Source: Brachypodium distachyon
Lineage: Eukaryota; Streptophyta; Magnoliopsida; Poales; Poaceae
Reading direction: 5' to 3'
DNA: 64,000 bases
Assembly: GCF_000005505.3 (NCBI RefSeq)
Contig: NC_016133.3
Coordinates: 46,465,237 to 46,529,236 of the forward strand
Shown here one piece after another: positions 1 through 9,253 of this stretch (its first letter is position 1; the number at the start of each line of letters is the position of its first letter). Both the position numbers and the translations under genes were made by a program. The notes below the pieces were generated by a model. It was not told the DNA's origin. It did not search any database and saw nothing but the letters and a program-made list of their open reading frames with translations.

Positions 1-1197
1 ACCAACCAGGTGCTCTGGTCCACCCCGGCTGCGGCGGCCGGCGACCGCGCCGTTCTCCTCAACACCTCAAACCTTCAAATCCAAAGCAGCAGCTCGCCAG
101 GTGCTGCTTGGCAAAGCTTCGACTACCCTTCGGACACAATCGTCCAGGACCAGAACCTCACCTCATCGGCGGCGCTTTACACCGTCGACCGGCGCTTCGC
201 CATGCGACTGGGGAGCCACTACTTCGGTCTGTACATCGAGCCGCCGCCGTCGACATCGCGCGGCGTCGCCCCCGCCATGTACTTGAAGCACACGGCGCTG
301 GAGGCAAAGGCCCAGATCGAGATCGGACCCAACGGCGCCCCGATATACGCGCGCGTGGAGGTCGACGGCTTCCTCGGCATGTACCAGAAGGAAGGGCCCC
401 CCGCCGACGTCATGTCCTTCGACACCTTCAACCACGGCATCAAGGCCTTCCGCCGCATGACTCTCGAGCCCGACGGCAACCTCCGCGCCTACTACTGGGA
501 CGGATCCGGGTCCCGATGGGCCCTCGACTACACCGCCATCACAGACTCCTGTGAACTGCCCACCACCTGCGGCGCCTACAGCGTCTGCGTCCCGCCCAGC
601 GGCCGGTGCGCTTGCCTGGCCAACGCGACCGACGGCTCGGGAAGCTGCGCCGCCGCCGAAACAGGGAGCAGCGGCCTGTGCGGCACAACGGGCGGTGAGG
701 TCGGCGGCTTGTACTGGACGGTGCGGAAACAGGGCGTGGAGCCGGTGAACAAGGAACTGCTGGGATTCGAGCACGCGCCGTCGGCGGAAGACTGCGAGGC
801 GCGGTGCGCGCGCAACTGCAGCTGCTGGGGCGCCGTGTACAGCAACGGGACGGGGTACTGCTACCTCATGGACTACCCGGCGCAGCTGATGGTGGCGGCC
901 GACGAGAGGAGGGTGGGCTACTTCAAGGTGAGGAGCTTGGAGGAGGAAAAGGCTTCGACCGGCGGGAGGGCGGCGGCCGGCGTCAAGGCGGCGCTGCTTG
1001 CGGTCGGCGTCGCGCTGGTGGTTGCCGCGGCGGCGTTCGGGGCGTACAGGGTGTGGGACAGGAGGCGCCGTACGGAAGCGGAAACGATGCGGCAGATGGG
1101 CACCGACGGCGATGGGCTCTCGCCGGGGCCGTACAAGAACCTGGGCTCCTTTAGCTCCGTCGAGCTCTCCAGCAGCTTCAACTCCTTCCGAAGGTAG
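1..1197 (+). CDS. PAN/S-locus-lectin-like membrane protein without kinase, 3' part
   Basis: The reading frame is open from base 1 and stops at 1195-1197, so the N terminus lies outside the window. In order it shows the end of a B-lectin domain (the AWQSFDYPSDT motif, near residue 35), an S-locus-glycoprotein-like middle, a cysteine-rich EGF-like stretch (about residues 180-205), a PAN/apple-like domain with several CxxxC pairs (about 225-305) and one membrane segment (about 325-348). It ends in a short basic, serine-rich cytoplasmic tail of about 50 residues with no kinase domain. This matches the small family of PAN domain-containing proteins such as Arabidopsis At5g03700, rather than full S-domain receptor kinases. 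A cell-surface glycan-binding or co-receptor role is inference. No intron is needed in the visible part. Confidence 0.85.
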   Translation, partial: TNQVLWSTPAAAAGDRAVLLNTSNLQIQSSSSPGAAWQSFDYPSDTIVQDQNLTSSAALYTVDRRFAMRLGSHYFGLYIEPPPSTSRGVAPAMYLKHTALEAKAQIEIGPNGAPIYARVEVDGFLGMYQKEGPPADVMSFDTFNHGIKAFRRMTLEPDGNLRAYYWDGSGSRWALDYTAITDSCELPTTCGAYSVCVPPSGRCACLANATDGSGSCAAAETGSSGLCGTTGGEVGGLYWTVRKQGVEPVNKELLGFEHAPSAEDCEARCARNCSCWGAVYSNGTGYCYLMDYPAQLMVAADERRVGYFKVRSLEEEKASTGGRAAAGVKAALLAVGVALVVAAAAFGAYRVWDRRRRTEAETMRQMGTDGDGLSPGPYKNLGSFSSVELSSSFNSFRR

Positions 1198-1655
1198 CCA
1201 AGTGGAGATCTGTGACGCCTCAGAGATCCGGACTTCCGCAGTATTCCAACAGAACAGATCGGTTGAGATCGCCGTGGACGCAGAAGGCGCACGGGCACAG
1301 CAAGGGAAGGCGCGACGGCGGCCGCTGATCGGAGAGGAGAGGCCAGACCGAGACGATCGGTCGGTGGTATTTGGGCTGCATCTTGCGGCAACAAACGTGA
1401 GGAAGCTGTTTGGGGCCTTTTGGGCAGGGCAGTGTGATTTGGCCCGTTCTGATCTTTTGGTAGCCTAGTGGCCTGTGATACAGGAGGATTCCAAACGGAA
1501 GGACGCATCCACATTCAATTTCACAATTCCGCTTGGTGCAGGCTTTCCATCCGCCAGTTTTTAGAAGATGCCCCATTCAGTTTGTACTTTGATAAAACGT
1601 CCAACTGCAGATTATACTTTGCCGGAAACAGGGTACTTGATCAAGTTCGCTAGGA
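1198..1655. other. 3' flank of the PAN-domain gene
   Basis: This non-coding stretch follows the stop codon and probably contains the 3' UTR. I see no clear polyadenylation signal and no coding frame with family resemblance. It ends where a terminal-inverted-repeat element begins. Confidence 0.4.
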
Positions 1656-2236
1656 CCTCGTTTGGATGTTGACATTGACAGCCATGGAATTTAATTTGTT
1701 TCAAAATCAAATCAGCTTAGCATTGCTATGGAGAGTGAACCTGAATTTTTGTGTTTCGATGTTCAATTATTTGGGGCTTGCAATTCAGAAGGAGAGACTG
1801 ATTCTAATGTCTGTTTGAATGGACGATGCAATTCAGAAGGAGAGACTGATTCTAATGTCTGTTTGAATGGACGAACGTGGAATCGCCCAAATAGAAGAGC
1901 ATGGACAATGGAAGGGTGCCGAGGAGGAGGTCATCACAAAGGGGCCGTGCAAGAGGGAAAGGGAAGAGGAGGTCATCAAGGAGAGGGTGTTGTTGGGGAA
2001 GAAGGGTGGGGCAAGGGTTGCTAGGAATGCAGGAGAGATGAGAGAAGGAGAGAGCGCTAGCCTGCCCGCCGTCGAGGTGCGAGTCACGACACCGCTTCTC
2101 GTCGTTGTCTCCGCTTCTATCATTTTTTCTTATTTTTCTTTACCGGGTAAGTGATGGTGCGGGACGCCGAATTCCGTGAAGCATTCGATGTTGAGCTTCA
2201 ATTCCAAGCGTGAATGTCATGTGCATCCAAACAAGG
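1656..2236. mobile_element. Non-autonomous TIR element (MITE-like)
   Basis: The left end CCTCGTTTGGATG is mirrored at the right end as CATCCAAACAAGG (12 of 13 bases), followed on both sides by a similar GACAT motif. The element is about 580 bp and shows no transposase. It contains an internal 48-bp tandem duplication at 1780-1873. The target-site duplication is not clear, so superfamily assignment is open. Confidence 0.6.
1780..1873. repeat. 48-bp tandem duplication
   Basis: A unit starting GCAATTCAGAAGGAGAGACT is present twice at exactly 48-bp spacing (1780 and 1828) and is essentially identical, lying inside the TIR element. Confidence 0.9.
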
Positions 2237-2540
2237 ATATTTGGAATGCGCAAGAACCACTGTCCAATTCTGACCCTCAATATCAACATCGAAAAGTGGT
2301 GTTAAAAAATATCGAGCGAACCTTTGTGACGATAAAATAAAAGAACATGTGCTCATGTAGTCATGTTTTCTTTTGTATCCACACAAGAATGTATATCCAA
2401 GTATGCAGTGAGGAGAATGAAAATGGATCAAATCAGAATCCCTGTACAGATCACCACTAACTCCCAAGATTATTATGGTCACTACGGCCTAAACACAACA
2501 CAATCTCAATCAACTACTCGTGTCTCGTGTGTAGGAGGAA
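2237..2540. other. 3' flank of the ATL-like gene
   Basis: This AT-rich stretch lies downstream of the minus-strand RING-finger gene and probably includes its 3' UTR. Nothing else is recognised. Confidence 0.35.
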
Positions 2541-4768
2541 CTAGGAACCTACAACGTACGTGTCAGCATTGGCAATCCTCCGAGTCTGCGACGCATTACC
2601 TTGCGAGCTCTGCTCCGTTTCTAAAACGAAGATACCCTGCGACGTCGTCCCGGTGCTTGCAGGATTCCCACTAGCAGCAGCGGGAGCAGGGGTTCTGCTG
2701 GGACAGGAAGCGCCGGCGCCCGCGCCGGAGGAGACCGGCTCATCGGCAACAACGATCTCCACGTGATCCTCCGGCGCCGGCTCATCGGCAACAACGATCT
2801 CCACGTGATCCGCGGCTGCCGGCGCCAACGTCGACACAGCTTCGCCTTGGAGTGTGTTGCTGCCGTCTGATGAGGACGTGGACGGCCGGGCCATGGCGAT
2901 GGCGTAGTAGACGGGCGGCATGGCCACGGCGGAGCCTGCGCGGTGCTTGGCGGTGGCCCGCATGGAGGCGCGGCAGATGGGGCAGGTGGATTGTTGCTTG
3001 AGCCAGGCGTCGATGCAGGCGACGTGGAAGGCGTGGCCGCAGAAGGGGAGCACGCGCACCACGTCCTTCGCCTCGTACTCCTCCAGGCAAACCGTGCACC
3101 TGCATTTGGCGGCCATTGTTATCCACTCGATGCAGCAGCACGGCAGGACTAAATAATCGAAAATTGAGTTTTTACGGTTTTGCTATCTCTAAGTCGATTG
3201 AAAAATAACTATTTTTAATTTGACAATAGCAACTATTTGGTTCAATCACTAAGATTCATGTAAAATTCATACAAGTACAAATGATGGAAAAAAAAATCTG
3301 AACCGAATGTATACGATCGTCGATTAAGAAATAACTATTTGCTGACTGAGAAAAACTATTTTTCTAAGTTGATGCTACCAACCGTCTAATTCAACTACCG
3401 AGATTCATATAAGATTCATACAAGTACAATGATGATGAAAAATCTTAATCGAATGGCTATAATCACCGACGAAGAAATAACTATTTTTGGGTCTAGTGAG
3501 AAATTGGCATTCCGTTTTAGGTGTGTTCTCGTGGCTTGGATTATGATATAGCACCATCGAAACCCACAAAAACAGAAAAAATAAACTAGTTATGAAGCAA
3601 AAAATAAGTGAAATAAATGGGATTATTATTCCTGTTGTTCTGAGTTAGTGAAGGAAATGACAATGTATCTAAATTTATAAATTTCTCGATTGTCCCAATG
3701 CTGCAGATAGAGCAGCTGTAGGCTTTTTAGTCTTCCTTGTTTAAAAAAAAAAGAAGCAGCAGCAGCTGCAGACCTTTTTATCTGCTTTTCAGACAGGCTT
3801 TATATCTCTGTCTACGTCAATCTCAATTGACTAAATCTCTGCATTGACAAATCAATACTACATGCCCACAAATGGTCTAGTGCTTTGCTGCGTTGTCAAA
3901 TCCGGAAGGATTCCCGCAGAAACTAGAAACTGTGGTACGCTTAATTCTACACCATCTATTCGAAATGGCTAATGTTTTCCTGTCGAAAAACTAGGAAAAT
4001 GCAAGCTGCGAAAAAGGCGTACCCGTTACCCCAGGCTGAGTAGCTTGCCCAAAGATACTCAAAAGAAATTGAGCCCAAGGATACTCAAAAAGAAATTGAT
4101 AACCGAGAACTAGTGTAATGTGGAACTAAACAATACTAGATGATGCCCGCACGTTGTTGCAGAAATTTTTAGTTAACATAAAAAGTATTAAAAATTGAAA
4201 GCATATAATAAATTGTACGTTTTTCATTTAGTGGAAATAACTTGATAGAAGTAACGTAGATGCATGTGCAAAAGTATGAGGTTTTTCATTAAATATGTAT
4301 GAACAAATTAATTATGTGATGACGTGGCATGTTTAGAAAAATGAAATAGTGGTTGCTTTAGCGATCAGTGATTTCTTTGTGCGCGTCAATCAGTAAAACG
4401 AGAAAGAGCCATACGCAGCGAAGAGAAATTAAGAAAGGGGGGGCTGAAGTGATCGATCTTAACTGCGACTCCTCCTGCGCGGGCGGCCGCTGGAAGTCGT
4501 TGCCGAACTTGACCGTGGGGAAGGCGGTCACCACGGCCGGCTCCATCCCACGGAGGCCGCCTCGCTCCACATGAATGGCCGGGAAGGCGGCGTCGCTGGC
4601 TTGCGCGGCAGCGGCCGCGGCGTGCTCTGCCGCGGCAGCCCTCAGCTGGATGCGCGCGCAGATGAGCCTGGTGAAGACGAAGAGCACGAAGAAGGCGCTG
4701 ACCGAGAAGGCCATGAGGGTCGTCACCATGTTCATGCCCATGCCCCTCGACGCCGCCGGCGCAGACAT
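2541..4768 (-). CDS. ATL-family RING-H2 E3 ubiquitin ligase (two exons)
   Basis: This is a likely membrane-anchored E3 ubiquitin ligase. Exon 1 is 4464-4768 and exon 2 is 2541-3099; the intron (3100-4463) begins GTTAAG and ends ATGCAG, and phase fits exactly, giving 287 residues. Exon 1 encodes a hydrophobic segment (residues 16-38), an alanine-rich linker and a GLD-like motif (about 71-86: [19 protein letters not shown]). Exon 2 opens directly with the RING-H2 finger: C103, C106, C122, H124, H127, C130, C141, C144, including the family's tryptophan after CID. The tail is low-complexity and holds a duplicated [11 protein letters not shown]. Exon 2 has its own in-frame ATG at 3114-3116, so it could be misread as a separate soluble RING protein. 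ATL genes are usually intronless, so a 1.36-kb intron between GLD and RING is unusual. Confidence 0.85.
2727..2815 (-). repeat. In-frame tandem duplication in the ATL tail
   Basis: The block GGCTCATCGGCAACAACGAT followed by CTCCACGTGATCC occurs twice in tandem, duplicating [11 protein letters not shown] in the disordered C-terminal tail of the RING protein without breaking the frame. Confidence 0.85.
3180..3500. repeat. Diverged tandem repeat in the ATL intron, about 149-bp period
   Basis: Two diverged copies share the string ATTCATACAAGTACAA (3265 and 3414) and the string GAAATAACTATT. They are AT-rich, probably transposon-derived, and lie wholly within the intron. Confidence 0.6.
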
Positions 4769-5620
4769 TGCTCCTCTAGCATCAGACGCCGATGAGTTCT
4801 GCGAGTAATCAACGAGTGGAGCGCCTACTTTGTCGGTCGATTTGTTGGCACGTACATACGGCCGCGCTCGCGCGCCTCGAACTCTCTCTCCGTTGTTCTT
4901 GCATAATAAAAGAAGAAGAAGAAAGAAGAGGACATCGATGGGGAAGGAAGAAGAAGATGCGGAGCGGATAGAGGCAAAGCGTCGCGACAGCGAGCGCGCG
5001 CCCCCCGTGCCCTTCTCGCCTCCGGAAATTGTTTATACTCCGTATATCTTTTATTTTCCTAGAGTACTAGGAATAATAATCTATGGCTCGGCTGCCGACT
5101 AATGGCACGCTAATCCATGTCGTGGAAGAATCTAATCGAGTTGTTAACGGACTAAGTGATTATGTCGAGCAATTAACAAGTCAATTATCGATGGGCCTTG
5201 GCTACGCTAGGCTAGGCTAGGCCGGCCGTCGCTTTCAGCCGCGGTGGTGGCCGGCCGTCGTCGCATTATGAATAGCTGCGTGCATGAGCGAGCGGTCGAT
5301 TTGCGCGGGTGTTTGTCAGCGTGTGGTGTGGATCGGCTGTTTTTTTTTCCCACACGACGGTGTCGCCACCACGGCGCACTGCCAACGGTTCCACGCCAAA
5401 TAAATGGCCGCGTCGTCCGCGCCCCGGGCGGGACCAGAGTGCCGTCTCAACTCATTTCTCTGTTTTCTTTGCCCTGTTTCCTCTGTTTCGTGTGGGTTGG
5501 TACGTAGAAGACGGTGGTGTAGTACGTGGTTTTCGGCCGACCAACCGTGCAAACACTCTGTGCGTGTCATCGGATTGTAAGAAAGCCCAAGATTGCAGGC
5601 AAGCAAGGCATCCGCATAGC
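4769..5620. other. 5' flank of the ATL-like gene
   Basis: This is the presumed promoter region of the minus-strand ATL gene. It holds a purine-rich GAAGAAG run (4910-4935) and a short CTAGG repeat (5205-5222). No protein family is recognisable in the ORFs. Confidence 0.35.
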
Positions 5621-5624
5621 ACAG

Positions 5625-5880
5625 TCAACACGGACTCTTCGCATCATTTATTAGAGTTAACGGCAATGGCTCGTGTATTTAAACTGACTCTAAATGATTT
5701 GTTAGCATTAAATGCATATTGTACAATGAAATGAAGACTCTTATCTAACTCCTAGCTAACTCTTCGACAATTGTTGTTATAAGAGTTTGACTATTCACGA
5801 AGAGTCAGTTCTCTTCTCTATCATATTCCTTTTTCTTTCACATCACAAAATTTCAAATAAGAGTCAGTTAAGAGTTAACC
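5625..5880. repeat. AGAGTC-type repeat element, left copy
   Basis: This approximately 250-bp AT-rich element is rich in GACTCTT/AAGAGTC motifs and contains TTTGTTAGCATTAAATGC and CACGAAGAGTCAGTTCTCTT. A second copy in direct orientation is at 7722-8004 and a diverged third at about 55480-55735. It has no coding capacity; MITE-like in size, but no clear terminal repeat is defined. Confidence 0.7.
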
Positions 5881-5889
5881 TCTGATGAG

Positions 5890-7594
5890 CCCTAAGTCAT
5901 CCCGAACACCTAGTTTTGAAAACCGGACCGGACCGCCGGTTGAACCGGAAAAAACCCGGAACCGGAGGCCTCGCTGGTCTGTTAAGCGCACTGGAGCGGA
6001 CAAGGAAGTGAACCGGATTTTTTCCGGTCGGACAGGCGGTTTTCATGTGAACCGGCGAAAACCGGTGTCGGTCCGACCGGTTGGACCGCCGAACGGGCCT
6101 TATTTAATGGGCTTCCTTCAGTGTTTGTCATGGGCCTCAGATTTACGTTCTAAAAATAGCGCAGTGGGTGGGAATCGATCCCAGGATCGCTGGGTAAGGG
6201 ACGCAAGGACCTACTCGCTAGCCAGCCAAGCCCTAAGTCATCCCGAACACCTAGTTTTGAAAACCGGACCGGACCGCCGGTTGAACCGGAAAAAACCCGG
6301 AACCGGAGGCCTCGCTGGTCTGTTAAGCGCACTGGACCGGACAAGGAAGTGAACCGGATTTTTTCCGGTCGGACAGGCGGTTTTCATGTGAACCGGCGAA
6401 AACCGGTGTCGGTCCGACCGGTTGGACCGCCGAACGGGCCTTATTTAATGGGCTTCCTTCAGTGTTTGTCATGGGCCTCAGATTTACGTTCTAAAAATAG
6501 CGCAGTGGGTGGGAATCGATCCCAGGATCGCTGGGTAAGGGACGCAAGGACCTACTCGCTAGCCAGCCAAGCCCTAAGTCATCCCGAACACCTAGTTTTG
6601 AAAACCGGACCGGACCGCCGGTTGAACCGGAAAAAACCCGGAACCGGAGGCCTCGCTGGTCTGTTAAGCGCACTGGACCGGACAAGGAAGTGAACCGGAT
6701 TTTTTCCGGTCGGACAGGCGGTTTTCATGTGAACCGGCGAAAACCGGTGTCGGTCCGACCGGTTGGACCGCCGAACGGGCCTTATTTAATGGGCTTCCTT
6801 CAGTGTTTGTCATGGGCCTCAGATTTACGTTCTAAAAATAGCGCAGTGGGTGGGAATCGATCCCAGGATTGCTGGGTAAGGGACGCAAGGACCTACTCGC
6901 TAGCCAGCCAAGCCCTAAGTCATCCCGAACACCTAGTTTTGAAAACCGGACCGGACCGCCGGTTGAACCGGAAAAAACCCGGAACCGGAGGCCTCGCTGG
7001 TCTGTTAAGCGCACTGGACCGGACAAGGAAGTGAACCGGATTTTTTCCGGTCGGACAGGCGGTTTTCATGTGAACCGGCGAAAACCGGTGTCGGTCCGAC
7101 CGGTTGGACCGCCGAACGGGCCTTATTTAATGGGCTTCCTTCAGTGTTTGTCATGGGCCTCAGATTTACGTTCTAAAAATAGCGCCGTGGGTGGGAATCG
7201 ATCCCAGGATCGCTGGGTAAGGGACGCAAGGACCTACTCGCTAGCCAGCCAAGCCCTAAGTCATCCCGAACACCTAGTTTTGAAAACCGGACCGGACCGC
7301 CGGTTGAACCGGAAAAAACCCGGAACCGGAGGCCTCGCTGGTCTGTTAAGCGCACTGGAGCGGACAAGGAAGTGAACCGGATTTTTTCCGGTCGGACAGG
7401 CGGTTTTCATGTGAACCGGCGAAAACCGGTGTCGGTCCGACCGGTTGGACCGCCGAACGGGCCTTATTTAATGGGCTTCCTTCAGTGTTTGTCATGGGCC
7501 TCAGATTTACGTTCTAAAAATAGCGCAGTGGGTGGGAATCGATCCCAGGATCGCTGGGTAAGGGACGCAAGGACCTACTCGCTAGCCAGCCAAG
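5890..7594. repeat. Five-copy 341-bp tandem array
   Basis: Five complete units begin at 5890, 6231, 6572, 6913 and 7254, an exact 341-bp period. Units differ at only a few positions (for example GAGCGGAC in units 1 and 5 against GACCGGAC in units 2-4). Each unit starts with 19 bp of what is host flank at the left edge, continues into the transposon's 5' terminal repeat, and ends at AGCCAGCCAAG. The repeated ORFs of 64 and 114 codons are a by-product of the repetition. The array is embedded in the TIR element at 5909-7707. Confidence 0.95.
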
Positions 7595-7707
7595 CCACCA
7601 GCAACTTGTGTTTGGTAACGGAGGTCCACTTTCTTACAGTTTCAACTGCCGGTCAGACCAGTGAACTCCTCACCGGTTCGATGACCGGTCCGGTTTTCAA
7701 AACTGGG
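5909..7707. mobile_element. hAT-like TIR element carrying the internal tandem array
   Basis: The left terminus CCTAGTTTTGAAAACCGG is mirrored by the right terminus (reverse complement CCCAGTTTTGAAAACCGG), and the match runs on through ACCGG. Immediately outside both ends stands a perfect 8-bp direct duplication CCCGAACA (5901-5908 and 7708-7715), the size expected for hAT elements. It is 1799 bp now; removing four 341-bp units leaves about 435 bp, a typical MITE size. No transposase is present. Confidence 0.8.
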
Positions 7708-7721
7708 CCCGAACAGTAGAG

Positions 7722-8004
7722 TCAGTACTGACTTTCCACATCATGTAGATTCAACGGTAAAATAACACGTGCAATGACTTGTGTCTTTAAATTGACTCTA
7801 TATAATTTGTTAGCATTAAATGCGATGTTGTGCAATGATTAAAAGGTAGACTCTTAGCTGATAGTTCTTAGCTGACTCTTAGCTGACTCTTCGTCGATTC
7901 TTTCCTTAAGAGTCTAACTCTTCACGAAGAGTCAGTTCTCTTCCCTCTCCTATTTCTCTTTCCTCCACACAAGCAAATTTTAAATAAGAGTCAGCCATTG
8001 CGGA
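7722..8004. repeat. AGAGTC-type repeat element, right copy
   Basis: This is a direct-orientation homologue of 5625-5880, sharing TTTGTTAGCATTAAATGC, the CACGAAGAGTCAGTTCTCTT string and the AAATAAGAGTCAG end. Without the inserted TIR element the two copies would be nearly adjacent, so they form an older tandem pair. Confidence 0.7.
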
Positions 8005-9253
8005 CGCCGTTACTACTAAATTACTCGTGAAAAAGAGTTTAATTTTTTTCTTGTAAAAAATGATTTATCCATGGAAAGTCTGATTGATTGGAAAATACGA
8101 CATCAACATAGATACGAGAACGAAGAGATTTAAGCACTCTTTGTAGACAAGTTCCAAAAATGTGGGATATACTACGTCAAGGAGTAACATTAAACGCCGA
8201 GTGCAAATCATGATATGCAACTTAGCAACCCATGCAATAGGAATTCAAAAGAAAAGTGTCAAATTGCCAAGGGACAAGTAGCACCATATAAGGATTTAAT
8301 TTTCGGAACTTATGATGAGCGAGCGTTCGCTCTTTATTCTCTCCGAGCGAACAATCGGTTGCCCATCCGATTGAGAAGACTGTGGCTGAGATCGTGCCAA
8401 TGTCTTGTGAGATGACAACTTTAGTTTGGTGGCATGGTAACTCTAATTCTGTAGGACCTTAACTTTGGTCTGTGAGGGTGGCAACTTTAGTTCTATGCGT
8501 TTGGCAACTACACCCCCGTCGCTCCAGAAGGCTGGGAAGCGAACGTATAATTCCGTGGGGTGGCAACTTTAGTTCTATGGGTGTGGCAACTTTAATCTGT
8601 GAGAATATCAACTTTAGTTCTAAGCGGATAGCAACTTTACTCGTCGCGCTAGAAGACCAGGGAGCGAACGTTTGCTCCCTATTCCATCCCTTTAAATTTT
8701 TAGAGGGAGTTGAAGCTTCCATTGCGACAATTCCCAAGTAAGTTAATTGATATTATTTCCTCTCAAATCATCACATTGCCAAAAAAAGTCTGACCTATAA
8801 CAACCAAGATGAATTCTAATGTATTTCCGGTTTTGCACAAAACACATCATAAAAGTCAGTAAGCTAATCAAAACCGAGTTAACAAGAAGCACTCAACCTG
8901 GGAACATAGATTTTTGGCTTTTCCGCCACTGGGGCCTCTCCTCAAACATACCCTCGACCCTCTGTCTATTCATTTTGTGAAATTTTCAATAGTGAGCATG
9001 AAGGGATCGTAACCTGTAAATTGGAAGTGACATGCCTATGCCAAAGTAGTTATGAAAATACTATGATACTTTTTTTTCTTCACTACATTTATCAATGTTG
9101 TTTCACAAAATATTGCAAGATTGTAACAAACCATACAAAAAAGCATCATAAGCATAGCACTGTCCCCCACAGAGGAACAAGATCAAGCTCTTTCGATGAC
9201 TAACAACAAGAATGAATTAACATCTCCACAAGAATAAAAAATTCATGCAAGAT
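8005..9253. other. Intergenic, repeat-like
   Basis: No gene is recognised. The part at 8430-8650 repeats a degenerate GGCAACTTTAGTTCTATG motif about six times and looks like the inside of a transposable element; a palindromic GAGCGAGCGTTCGCTC lies near 8318. The rest is AT-rich without features. Confidence 0.4.

Noticed and set aside
1461..1500. Possible tRNA or SINE from a box-A-like TAGCCTAGTGG
   Set aside because: No box B follows and no cloverleaf can be drawn.
5890..7594. CRISPR-like or rDNA-like array
   Set aside because: The context is a plant nuclear genome; units are 341 bp with no repeat/spacer alternation and no rRNA sequence.
5885..7719. Repeated 64- and 114-codon ORFs on both strands, looking like a multi-copy gene family
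   Set aside because: They recur because the DNA is tandemly repeated, are the same length in every unit, and show no domain or codon-use support.
5625..8004. The two AGAGTC direct repeats as LTRs of a small retrotransposon (TRIM)
   Set aside because: There is no TG...CA ends, primer-binding site or polypurine tract, and the DNA between them is fully explained by the TIR insertion.
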